DNA from: Cristatella mucedo
Lineage: Eukaryota > Bryozoa > Phylactolaemata > Cristatellidae
NCBI GenBank assembly: GCA_009760855.2
Contig: WPIO01000014.1
Span: 312,001-376,000, forward strand
DNA length: 64,000 nt
Direction: 5' to 3'
Below, piece after piece: positions 35,430-47,300 of the stretch. The position numbers and the translations under genes are program-made. Each line of letters starts with the position of its first letter. The stretch's first letter is position 1. The notes below the pieces were generated by a model. It had not been told where the DNA came from, did no database searches, and worked only from the letters and a program-made list of their open reading frames with translations.

Positions 35430-36214
35430 TACACTGGTCTCAAAACAGCATGCCTTTTGAAAAGTAAGGCAATACACAGAGCCAGACTTGACGAATCAGC
35501 TCTGGATGCTCCCAAAAAAGTTAGGGTACCGTAAGCCGTGACTAAACACAAATTGCGAGCAAGAAAGCTACGAGCAACTAAATTGTTAGTATCTAATTGT
35601 TCGCAAGCATAGGCCGGTGAAGCCGAGGCATGCCAAAGAAAGGCCAGCTCAAAATAATAGCATTCGTTTGATAGTGCCCATAATCAACCACGAGAACACT
35701 GCCCACTGTAAAATATATAGACATGGGTGTAGTGTCAACGGCCGCCTGCCATTACCTTCGTGTCTTATTTGGCATCTTCCTGTTCAGACACAACAAGAAA
35801 AGTCACATGCAAATTAAGACACCAATAGCAAGCTGTTATATGCGCTTGAGATCATCGTGCAATCGTTGCAATCGAGCAGCACATTTAGCGAAAGTGTGTA
35901 AGGTGCAAAACCTCTGCCGAACAGCTGCTTCATTACAACGGCCGGTTCAGACTAAGCAGCTGCGAGGTGTGGTTTATCTACAGCATTGGCGAAATGCAAT
36001 TACGCACAAAGTGAGAACAAGAAAGAGATCGAGACTAAACAATCAAAATAAAAGAAGAGGCTGATAGTGAGAACGAGTGAAAAAAATTAATGAGCACATA
36101 TCAAGTACGAAGTGAGCAAGAAAACAGTGCTGAGAATGAGTTAAGAATACCCAGCAATGTGCGAGCACAGAATGATTAGTACCACGACAGATAAGCAACT
36201 GGTAAAAAGGCAGC

Positions 36215-36215
<1 letters not shown>

Positions 36216-36275
<60 letters not shown>
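36216..36275. repeat. (GA)n microsatellite
   Basis: Thirty uninterrupted GA units. Confidence 0.96.
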
Positions 36276-36278
<3 letters not shown>

Positions 36279-37194
36279 GAAGCAACGTAACTCCTGCGTG
36301 TACAGTGGCTGTAGTACTGATCGAAGTTCTCAATTACATTGCTCAGCCACACGTCGACCTCGGAGACAAAGGCAAGGCAGATAAAGCATCCTAGCGATAA
36401 TGTCATTCATAATTGCTAACGACTCCAACAGATTGTTCGGGCTGCCGTACAAAGCTGCATTGCTCGCGTTAAGATGGCGGCAGGGTTGAACCGAAGCCGA
36501 CCCCGGGGGGCGGGGCACAATTAGTAGCTAGAAGAGTAGCTATTGAACCCATTTGACCCCAACAGTAGCCTACAGTACAGTTGTAAGTTGCCGTGTAAGC
36601 AGGGAGTCACACGTGACTGGCAAGTAAACTTCTTAAGCGGTTGCTTTCCATATTGACTGTACAGCCGAGAAAGACAGAATGGCCTGGTAAATAGGCTATA
36701 GGCCGGCTGCTCTCGTAAGTGGGCCCTCGTGTCCAAGTGACTGTCGGGCTACGATTCCTGATTGTACAGTGTACATGTTGGTTTTATTTGTTTCTTCTCA
36801 GCCCTACCATTTCAGCTTAGTTCTCTAGTCCCAAACGAATGGCTCTTCACACTCCGTAGTTTTGATTGCGTATACTCACTCGGGCATCCAAGCACTAAGA
36901 TTCGCATCAAAATCTTGATTTCCATGCGACTGAAAGCCCCTTTCCTCCTATAGCCCGGAGCTGAAGCGCAGTATGCACAGACAAGAACAAATAGCGCAGC
37001 CGAAATTACGAAGCTTGTCAGTAGTAGTTTGTTCTTACACTTTGTCACGGAACGCATGCAAACCGACGCTTGCGAAATTGTATAGATACTTTAGAACAAC
37101 CGCCGGAAGCCGGAATTTGAAAATACGGAGCGACCTGAAGCAATCTTCCGTGGGGGCAGAAGAAGAACTTGACCTAGCGATGGGAGGGGGAGGA

Positions 37195-37262
37195 AGGACG
37201 ACCCCACTTCTTCTGGGTATCCGGCCGGGTGCTCTTCTAATTGAGCTAGCTAGGCAGCTCGT
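37195..37262 (-). repeat. tRNA-like fragment, possible SINE head
   Basis: Minus strand reads ctagctcaattagaagagca, which has the pattern of a tRNA D-arm, then cccggccggataccca at the place of an anticodon arm. A recognisable T-arm is lacking (ggggtcgtccttcc). Probably an old tRNA-derived element, not a working tRNA gene. Confidence 0.4.
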
Positions 37263-38260
37263 CACTCGGCGCTCAAAGCAAGGCCTTTCGGCCCATGGCT
37301 TGAATTTCAACTTGTTAGTGCGTTCCAGCCGATTCGCGCGGCGTTCTGCATTGTGAATGGAATTCAACTGCTCTTAGAATTATTTTCAGCTACTTGATTA
37401 AAGAAAAGACCCTAACGGGTTCTGGTCAGATACACTGCACTTACCTGCTTGGGGCATGAAATTTCAGGGTGCCCCTGCCTGCGATCGATGCACCAAAACT
37501 ATGCAAACAATGCAACCTGTAAGCAACTGCAGCAAGTCTGAGCAAGAATGCGGCTATTAAAGGTGGTTTTTGCGAGCAAGTGAGTCAATTCTGTAGCTCA
37601 TAGCACATTTTACCAGGGCCCAAAATTGCTCACTGAATCAAGCCTTGGCTACCTATTGAACTGCCATTCTAAAAGTGACATGACCTGACATTTTGTACTA
37701 TTCATTTTAAGCTTAATATCGGAAACGTGAACACAGTAAAAACAAAAGAAAACTATAATGCTGTTACGTTTTTAAAAATAAAATTTGGAAATCAACAATT
37801 TCAAATTAATTCTAGAATCTGCACAGCATCCAAAACTTAGCAATATTAGAGCCCTTGAAATTGAAAGTGAAATTAGGAATGCTGCCTGCATAGTAGTCAG
37901 AGGACGACATCAACCTCAAAACCACGCCGGCTTTGAGAACTACATGCTTCCTGCTTTCCACAAACTTGTGCGTTCGTATCTAGCAGAACTGCTAATCCAG
38001 AATATCCCATAACACAACCAGTGTGCTATTGTACATGGATTTAGGTGTTTTTAAGCTGAAAAACCACATAAGCGCCCCTGGTTTCCTTTTAAATAGGTCA
38101 TACATTACATGTTCACTCTGCTTTTCATTAGAAAATTAGTTTTACATGGCTTTTCCCATTTGCACATTTGATGGGGATTTTCTGTGCAGTTTGGAAAAAG
38201 CCGCGGGCAATCGCGTGTGTATGCTTCATGCCCTTCTTGCGGTAGCTAATTTGCACACAA

Positions 38261-38345
38261 GCACACACACACACACACACACACACGCGTGCACGCGCGC
38301 GCACGCACGCACACACACGCACACGCGACCACACGCTCCCACGCA
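38261..38345. repeat. (CA)n / (CG,CA) microsatellite
   Basis: Imperfect CA repeat with interspersed CG steps, 120 bp beyond the receptor stop codon. Confidence 0.9.
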
Positions 38346-38462
38346 CAAACCGATGCACCTATGAACGCATACACGCACGCGTTTACTTATAACGAACTGC
38401 ATCAAATGCCCTAACCGAAGCAGTAAGCGGTTCTGATCGACAGATCGCTGACATTTGTTTAG

Positions 38463-41356
38463 TCACAGTTCACTCGAGAAACACTGGCCGGTCAAATAGT
38501 TCTCGCCGGTACTTACACTGACTGAAGTGAGTCTAAACGGATGTTGCTGCGCTGGGGTGGTCTTCCCATCGTCGGCCATGGCAGTGCTAGCTCTGCCGTC
38601 GTCGTCTTCGACAGGCATAGGCGATGGGCTAACTTTTGCAGACCGCTTCCCAGATCGATTACGAAGGCTAGTCGACGAAACGGACACTGTCGGCGAGCGA
38701 GCGAGCGCACTTCCCGAGAGCTTTGAGCTACCGTAACGGGTTCCTCTAGCACCACTGGCCGTCTCCTCACTTTCGGTGCTGCCTTCGAGGCTTGACTTGT
38801 TTGTCTGTGGCAAATCTGACAACCTAGCATTGGCGCTGCCCAGCCGAGATTTGTGCTCTTGAGACTTAGGTCGACTGACGGCCGCGGTCTGCGGTCGCTC
38901 GGCTAGCATCGACTCGATTATTTCATCCTCCCATGAGCTGTCCAGAGATAGCGAGCTACCGATACCGGAGCTCGTCTGAATGGAGATCGTCCTTGCCGCC
39001 TGCAAGCCAGCGCCTTCGACGGCAGGACTGAAATCGACCGTAGGTGCAGAACGCCTCGCACCTGCTGAAGTCACCCTTGAAAAAAAAAGATCAGACTGTC
39101 GTCCATGAACTTGCTCAGGGTGCATAGAGCTTATATGCTGTACGCCAAACGACAGCCAACGATTACTGTGAGCACTTGAGTTAGAAACGAATGATAGGCG
39201 TCATAAAAAAAACAACATTGTACTGAGTAAACTTTTTCTGTCCTTGAGCACCAATGATGATTTGGCTTCTACTATCTATAACGGTATGCATTTATCTGCT
39301 GTCCGTCAGCTAAGTGTTTCTGCTCATTGCCTCAACTACCATGATCCTACAGCAACTGCTTGCTCCATACTTCATTGTTTAATGAGATCAGCATATGTTG
39401 CAGGCTACCAAATACGTACCCAAAAGCGATCTTGCTGTGACTGAGTGTCCAAGTTCTTGAATACAGCACTCATCTGAAGGTTGGAATTGCTGAGATTGAT
39501 AACTCGTTATTGATGCATTTCTTGAAATGAATTGGCACTTTTGCGGACGGCTCTAGCATGCTAACTACGGTGGCTAATTGAAGGGATTTATTGCTTACAC
39601 TATTAAAAATTGTTTGAAGTAATTTCATTCAGTAAATACAATCAGAGCAAAGAATTACACCAATGTTGCATTTTCGCTGCGGTTGGAAACCCGTGGGACG
39701 TTCTCGGCGCTGTAACCTTGGTAAGAGAAAACAAGCACAAAAACGCGTGAAAAGAAAATGATGACAACAATGCTGTACAAAAAACTTCGTGCACAACATT
39801 TTGTAAACCCTTTCTATAAAAGCTGTCGTTTTAAGTTTTTAAATTATTTTACTAAACTTAATTCTATTGGTTGACAAAACTTAGCTTTACATAGGTTATT
39901 TCGTAGATCTTGTAGGCTGTCCTGGTACTTACTCGTATAAATGTATCTTGAAAACTGGCAGAGGCTACATTCACAACAGACAAACTCGATGATGAACAAA
40001 TCATTTTCAAAATAACCAGGTACGGTATGTGAAATGAAAGACCTGTCAGCTACATTTTCGGGACTGCTAGCCGGAACAGTAAGTCTGTGGAACTCCGCCG
40101 ACTACAGGTATGTAGCTAGACTTGTGGTGCACCGCCTTTATAATAGAATTTTTTTAGAAGTTTTTAAAATAAATTTGCAGCTTAAAACGCACAGGAAAAG
40201 TATGCGCATGACCTGGGAAATGTGAAAATTGATGTGAAAGTAGTCATCCTTTTGAAGTAGCATTTGACTACACCAGTAATTAGCAATGAGTTTAATAGCA
40301 GAAAAACATAATATACTTGTAATAATAATATCTCTGGAAGTACATTGATATGAGACAATGACGCTAGCCTTACAGACTGTCTTACCCCGTCGGCCTTGCT
40401 ATGGTGACAGTGACATGCATCTACAATCTGTATAAAAAAATGAAAATAATGCCACTGAGGAGCTGCACTCTCGATACAAGGTTAAAATGGTGTCCACGTC
40501 ATAGGTGTGCATTTATCCTGCTCTGATTTTCAGCCACTGTGCAAGGAAAATCATAGCGCACCACGTCGCAACCTGCTCCCAGTCAGCACCCGAAAGACGG
40601 CACACCTTAGCTGTGCGTGGGGCATATGTGCTGCCGCGTGACTAGGTTTTCGAACTATCGAAGGCTTGCCGGTGCTCTTGAATGTAGTCTTACCTTCTAG
40701 CTGTACTCAATCGCGTTTGAGCAGATGCTTCACGTAGCTGACCGGTAGAGAGGGCAGACTTTCTCTCACAGTTGGACATATCCAGACGCGTCTGCTCTCT
40801 GCTTCCCAAAGTCATACTTCTATCAACGGTTTTTAGACAGTCTCCAATCAAATCGTCTTGTGAAACCTCAGCTAGCTCGGCGCTTATGATGTCCTCGTCG
40901 ATGTCATTATCGATTTCATCGTCATATGCCTCGGTAACATCAACAGCCGACTTATAGCAGCTGTTGATATCTACCACGTCGACATCTTCAGGAACCGCAT
41001 GCTTGTAACCGCCAACATTGAGGCCCAGCGTACCATTTAGAAGACCGTCAATGGCACCTGAAAAAATGCGATCGCAGTTTACGTGTACGTGATCACCTTT
41101 GCTGCTCGTGTGAAACGAACTAGGCCTATAAGGTCTTACTTTCAATCGTAAGTGGAACCTTTTGGCCGTCTGCCTGAAAATTGTTCAGATATAAAACAGG
41201 GAAGCGAGGGTCCTCTACAAGAATGGCTATTCCATCTTTTGCTGTTCTGTTGTTGTTGTTCGTGTTGGGATCGTTCACACTTTGAACCACGGATGACCTC
41301 TTGCCGTCTTTGGATCTCGATGATTGGTCGCGCTTTCTACGGAATGCACTTCGAAC
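38463..41356 (-). other. Receptor cytoplasmic tail exons
   Basis: Exon 41356-41140 opens VRSAFRRKRD, the juxtamembrane helix 8 region. Exon 41057-40694 holds an acidic cluster (YDDEIDNDIDEDIISAEL). Exon 39075-38463 is Ser/Thr-rich and low in hydrophobic residues. If read to its stop it ends in SSEL, which fits a class I PDZ ligand (Ser at -2, Leu at 0). A strong donor (CAGT|gtaagt, exon end 38517) inside this exon leaves an alternative ending possible. The tail of about 390 residues is long for the class. Confidence 0.8.
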
Positions 41357-44300
41357 CTGGAGGCATTAATGGAAGCCTATATCAATCGGTTGGGAGTGGG
41401 GCACCGCGAGACGCTGTCAAGCAAGAAGTGGCAACACGCAATGCCTTGGCATCAGCGCACGCACAGCTTCTTGGCACAAAGTGCAGGGCAAGAGCTGCAA
41501 ATGGAGCGGCTGGGCGAAGAGTGCACGAGGAGACTTGCCAAGAACGAGCGACTCAAAGTCTCACCTCAGAGCTGCCCACGCAGTGGAACAGGAAGATAAA
41601 CAAGCCCTGCGTTGAATTGATGATGACGAAGAGAAACTCAAACACGAGCGTGCTGCTGTTGACAGCAAGCAATCCGAGAAGCCAGCTCACGCCCAGTAGT
41701 GGCATCAGAATCATTACGCCTTTGATTCCGGTCCTGTAGAGAGTAAGGAAGCCGCACCTTTGCTCAAAATCATTTCTGCGCGGAGAGCTGCTTTACAATG
41801 CCTAAATCGCAGAGGAATGCACCGGAAAGTGCCTACACCTCGAACGCTCCTACGAATAGTCAGCGGAGGCAGTAGACTTCGAAGCTCGAAGTTGCTGTCC
41901 CAGCCCTTTACTTCGGCAATCGGCAGCTCTCCCGCGTCCAAGTCCGACGAGCGTAGGGAAGGTTCATACGAGTCAGCTTGAATCGAAAGAGCTGCCAAAG
42001 CTTCGCCCGGCTTGAGCGGGCTGCATCAAACAAACAACTTACCCAGATAATTTCGATATAATCCCCCCTGGGAATTTAATCGTCTCAAATTAGGCTGGGG
42101 GCAAATAGCCAGTAATCGTTTTTCAAACCTCGCCGAGTAGTCGAAATAGAGAAGAGTGGCTTAAGGCACTGTCTGCTTAGGTACTGTGGCACAATCTCAG
42201 GCAAAGTGTGCCGGAAACGCTACACCAATCGGGATTAGAGGCAGTTTATTGGCTGCTGGTTTTTCTAAAACTTGCCCTTGTGTTTCCCATCTCGAAACGA
42301 CAGCGAAAAAAGTTGCCTATACAGCGCCACAAGAACTGGCAGTCAATCGAGCTAGAGCAAGCTTCAAGATCAAGGCTCCGACTGTCAGCGGAATACGGCA
42401 AAATGGATCTATAAGCCTTCTTGTCCTATACACTTGTCTAGATAGCAACGAGTGTCCTCCAGAGAGAAAATACTGGCCTTATATCTTTAGGCTAGATCAG
42501 CTCTCGAAATCTGAGCATTGATCATTAGACCTGGCAGCTAGCTTCCTGGATAGCAAACATTCTAATTGCCTTCCGGAAGACTTAAATGCATCAATGGGCA
42601 GTTCATTTGAGATATGAACGTTGCCTCTCTGCAACGGTTGATGGGCTAACTGCCCCTTTCAATCGTGGCTGATGAGCTACACAAGGCGAGCCATGTAGGC
42701 AGATGATTCGAATCACCGCTTCGACTTGCGTATGGATTCTGGTAACAAACTAGCAAGTTTAGATTGAGCTTACTATATGCTGTAATTTCTCTTTAGCCTT
42801 TTGCAATTTATCGTATAATAAACTGAATTACTATTTAGCACATCGACCAGTATATGGTGTTTACTGAGCAATCCAGCTCACAGTTATCACTGCACACAAT
42901 TTTATCAGTTAGCAGAAGAAATTGACTGAGTAAAAGTAGCGCGTAACTAGTGATTACTTCACGGAGTCCATCCATATGTTCATGATTGTAATGTGCACCA
43001 TTGAGCTTCTGATGCATAGCTGCCAGTCAGCTTGTCACATACGCATTTGCAATCCAAAGGTTGAATGCCAAATCCCAGGCTACCAAAGATATCCTTTTTG
43101 AAACTAAGAAGCACTTACTATCTTTAATTCTGTCTTATTCCGCTATATCGTTATGTGAGTTCTGAATTACACTCGCTCACTTTGCCCTGTCACTCGCACA
43201 CCTACATGATGCTGATTCATTTTTCCTGCCGACCATCTAATAGAGCATTCAATTCTTGTTGTTCCTAGATTTGTGAAATCGTCTCGATTGCTTCTCTGCA
43301 TGGTGAAAGCAAGATTTGACAGACGCTGGCTACTCACCTGGCGAGTTGAAAGTCTTTTTTCTTCTTATTTGGGATTGTGGCTGCAGTGCTGATCACGATT
43401 TTCATCACTATGCACAAGATGACGATATTGCAGAGGATTATGGCGCAAACAGGACCTATGAATGCCCATATTAAGCCATCATCGGTGGAGAGCCAGCAGC
43501 TACAAAATAAAAAATTCTTTCACAAGATCCTTCGCATTCCAGCTGCTTCTTTGCAATCAAGTTTTTATTCCTACCAAGCCAGCCGATTTGCGATGAGAAA
43601 ACGAACGACCGTAGCGAGGTTTCTGGCGGAAAAAGGCAATCACCGATGACGACTAATATTATGTTAAGTAATCAGTGCATGGCTTCCGAGTGATACGCTT
43701 ACAATTTCGTGTTACCATAACCATCGTGCCGGATGCCTACCGATGTGCCGACGATAACAGCTGGACACACTGAAAAAGGAATTAAAATTATCCAATCTTG
43801 AGCACGTATGCAGATTAATAATAATCACAATAATAATAATACATTTACATAGCACCGTCAGAGAACATAATCTTATTCTAGGCACTTTAAGTGTAAACAT
43901 GATCATTTGATTGGTGATAGAAACAAAAATGTCAACAGCATAACATGGGTAGAGGTGACATGTACAGGGTCGGCATGCAAATTTGGTTAGTGGCAGCATG
44001 TACAGTGTCAGCATGCTTGAGCACACGAAGGACGAGTCCCATAGACCCACTAAATGCTGCGATAAATATTGCGTTTCGGCTTCTTTTAAATGTCATCAAG
44101 TCAGGGGATGTCATGACGTCTTTCGGGAGTGACTTCCAGGCTTTGGGAGCATACAAATCTAAGGCATGGTCTGCAAAGTGGGTGGCTGGCATGATGCCTA
44201 ACCTGGTGGCGGAGTAGTTCTTGACAGGTACGCTGGAGCCAGAGAATAGAGGGAACTAAAAGTGAGTGGTAGAACCTTAAGGTGGTTGCTTTCATGACCC

Positions 44301-47300
44301 CAGTCCCGAGGTCGTGGGTTCGATTCCTGCAGTGGGCGATCCTCTATCGCCACTGCAAGCGGTGGTGATAGCCGTAAAGGCTCTTCTGTCGCCATACAAA
44401 AAGAGGCTGTTTAAGCAGCTAGGATTTTTTTAAAGTCGATGCGCTTCTAGACTGGGAGCCAGTGCAGGTCAGCGAGAAGAGGGGTGATGTAGCAACTGCA
44501 ATGTTCGCGACAGACAAGCATAGCTTCAGAGTTTGGCACCAGCTGTAAGCACCTGATTGCTCACACCGGTAGACCAGCAAGAGTGAGTTGCAGAACTTGA
44601 GGAGAAATGATGCAAATCCGTGGACCGATTCGGATTGAGTATTCATATCTAAGCAGGTCTGAATTTTAGCAATATTATGTAGCTGAAAGTAGGCTGACTT
44701 GCCTGTGGTTGATTTTCCAGTACCCTCCTCTGAAGAGAGTCTTTAGAATAGAGTAGTAAGTCTAGGAGCATGGATCCACATGAAAATTTCTGAGCTGTTG
44801 TAGAGAAGAGTAACTCAGGCTTCTTCAGCCAAAAAGATGTCAATGATTGGCCAGTTATATTGGTCTCACTGAATAAAATGGCGAGCTTTTATCGTCTAAG
44901 CCGTAGCCATGGAAGCATGTGGATGAAAGTACAGTTTGCAGAGCTGAGGAAACCAAGGCCACGTTTTTCTTACTGCGTCTTCATTTGGAAAGCCGGGCTC
45001 TACTTCTACCAAGATACAAATGGCCCATTTTAGGCATAGGTTTTACCTGTTCAGTAAAAACTAATCCTGCAGCCTTGCCCAAGAGATGAATGCGATCTCG
45101 TTTATTTCTCTTGCTCACTCGTTGCACCTCAACGAAGATTAGAGCAGCGTCGGGGCATAGGTTGATGCCAAGATGCTCGATGAGTGCGGTTGGTAGGTAC
45201 CAAAGAATGGTGGCATCTCCAATGCATCTCCGCGATAGTTTTACAAAGTTTTCCCCCACTATTTTTGCCTTTGACCACAGCAGCAACCGTCATCTGCGCC
45301 ATCCCAGTCAGGACTAGCCACAGCTCAGACCGAGTTCACTGCGTTGGTTGCGAAGGAGCAGAGTGTTTGCTTGGAGCCACGAGAGCCGAAGGTGCTGATA
45401 CCATCATTGCCCATCAAATTAGCTCCTTTTGAACAAGTTTTTACAGTGCTAGATCGGTCATTAAGTAGCATAAAACGTCTCCCTTAATAAGTCATAGGTA
45501 AAGATTTAAGCAGTTTAATGAGACCTCAGACAAAGACGATAATCGAGGCAATGCATTCTTCAAAGAGCTCACCAATAAAGGAAAAAGGCTTGGAACCGCT
45601 TCACCGCAGAGAAGTTTGGGGCTTCCTGTGAAATCACAAAGTGGAAAACTTTATTGGAGCTGGTTGAGATTATGGGGAAAAACTAAGGCACAGTGATCTG
45701 CAGGTTATTCTTATCCATGGTGGTCATTTTGATTGATGCAAAAAGAACATGGGGTCTTTCTTTGTGGATAAAGAAGAGCGCTTATAACAGAATGAATAGG
45801 ACTTTAATAACCGCTACAAAAGCCAGTATGACAATGTAATATAATGTAACTGCTGCTCATAGGACACCCTAAGCGTGTGGCTGGATTAAAAGGCTTTGCT
45901 GTTCTAATAGGTTATGCTATTGTGCGACCTTCAACGCGTGCTCGTAATCTAGGTGTCGTGTTCGACAGCTGCCTCAATTTCAAAAGCTTCATTCAGAAGA
46001 CTGCCTCTACAGCTAGCCATCACATCCGATCCCTATCCAAGATTAGAAGCTGTCTCCCACGGTGGCTTGTAAAAAATTTAACTAGCTCTTTAGTTCTGTC
46101 TCGGCTTGATTATTGCAATTCCCTTTTGGCTGGGCTGCCAAAGAAAGCTATTATGCGACTACAGCTGACTGTGAATATGGCTGCAAGGCTGGTCTTCAAG
46201 TCCCAGCGGTTTGAGCACGTGTCACCTCTGCTGAAAGAGCTACGATGGTTGCCGGTTGAGCAAAGGATACAGAGCAAAGTTCTTACGCTGACCCACAAGG
46301 CCCACCACGGCTTGGCTCCCTCGTACCTAGCTGAACTGCTGCATCAGTTTCAGCCTCTTTGCGCCCTCAGGTCCTGTGTGGACAATAAATTAGCTGTCCC
46401 ATTCCTCCGCTTAAAGACAGCTGGCGACAGAAGCTTTAGCTCTGCACGTCCTAGACTGTGGAACTCGCTTCCACAATTCTTACGCAACGACAACTACTCT
46501 CCAACTGCCGACTATGGCACATCTTTTTCAGCGGTCCTGGACTGCTACTTTTATGCTACTCACTACCTCAACTGCTCTCCTGACTCTGCTATGCTTCCCA
46601 CTTTCTCTTTGTTGTGTGAGACGAAGTCTGTTGGCTACCGAATGCGTACCAAAAGCCGCTTAGGCTGTGAGTGCGCTATACAAAACTCTCCTGCGTAACA
46701 CCCACGTTGTCTTTATGACTTTGTGGAGTTACTGACGGAGATACATTACATTACATATCTCGGTCTGCAACTCCACAAAGTCATAAAGACCATGTGGGTG
46801 TTACGCAGGAGAGTTTTGTATAGCGCACTCACAGCCTAAGCGGCTTTCGGTATGCATTCGGTAGCCAACAGACTTCGTCTCACGCAACAAAGAGAAAGTG
46901 GAAAGCATGGCAGAAACAGGAGAGCAGTTGAGGCAGTGAGTAGCATGGAAGTAGCAGCTCAGGACTGCTAAAAAGGATGAGCCATAGTCGGCAGTTTCAG
47001 ATTAGTTGTCGTTGCGTAAGAATTGTGGAAGCGAGTTCCACAGTCTAGGACGTGCAGAGCTAAAGCTTCTGTCGCCAGCTGTCTTTAAGCGGAGGAATGG
47101 GACAGCTAATTTATTGTCCACACAGGACCTGAGGGCGCAAAGAGGCTGAAACTGATGCAGCAGTTCAGCTAGGTACGAGGGAGCCAAGCCGTGGTGGGCC
47201 TTGTGGGTCAGCGTAAGAACTTTGCTCTGTATCCTTTGCTCAACCGGCAACCATCGTAGCTCTTTCAGCAGAGGTGACACGTGCTCAAACCGCTGGGACT

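Larger units (their letters stand above)
33241..38462. other. Intergenic region between LINE B and the receptor gene
   Basis: Holds the 17-bp minisatellite, three microsatellites and a tRNA-like piece. A plus-strand open frame of 75 codons at 37785-38012 and one of 136 codons at 34717-35127 have no recognisable domain. I see no supported gene in these 5.2 kb. Confidence 0.45.

Noticed and set aside
37785-38012. 75-codon plus-strand frame as a small gene
   Set aside because: Protein-like composition, but no known domain, no start context and no splice partners.
44981-45286. 101-codon minus-strand frame as TM4 exon of the receptor
   Set aside because: No hydrophobic segment of the right length. 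The exon 43769-43703 fits the phase and the second-loop motif instead.
44340-46700. Shared cgctatacaaaa motif linking SINE-2 to LINE B
   Set aside because: Only about 12 bases are common and the flanks do not align, so I do not claim that LINE B mobilises SINE-2.
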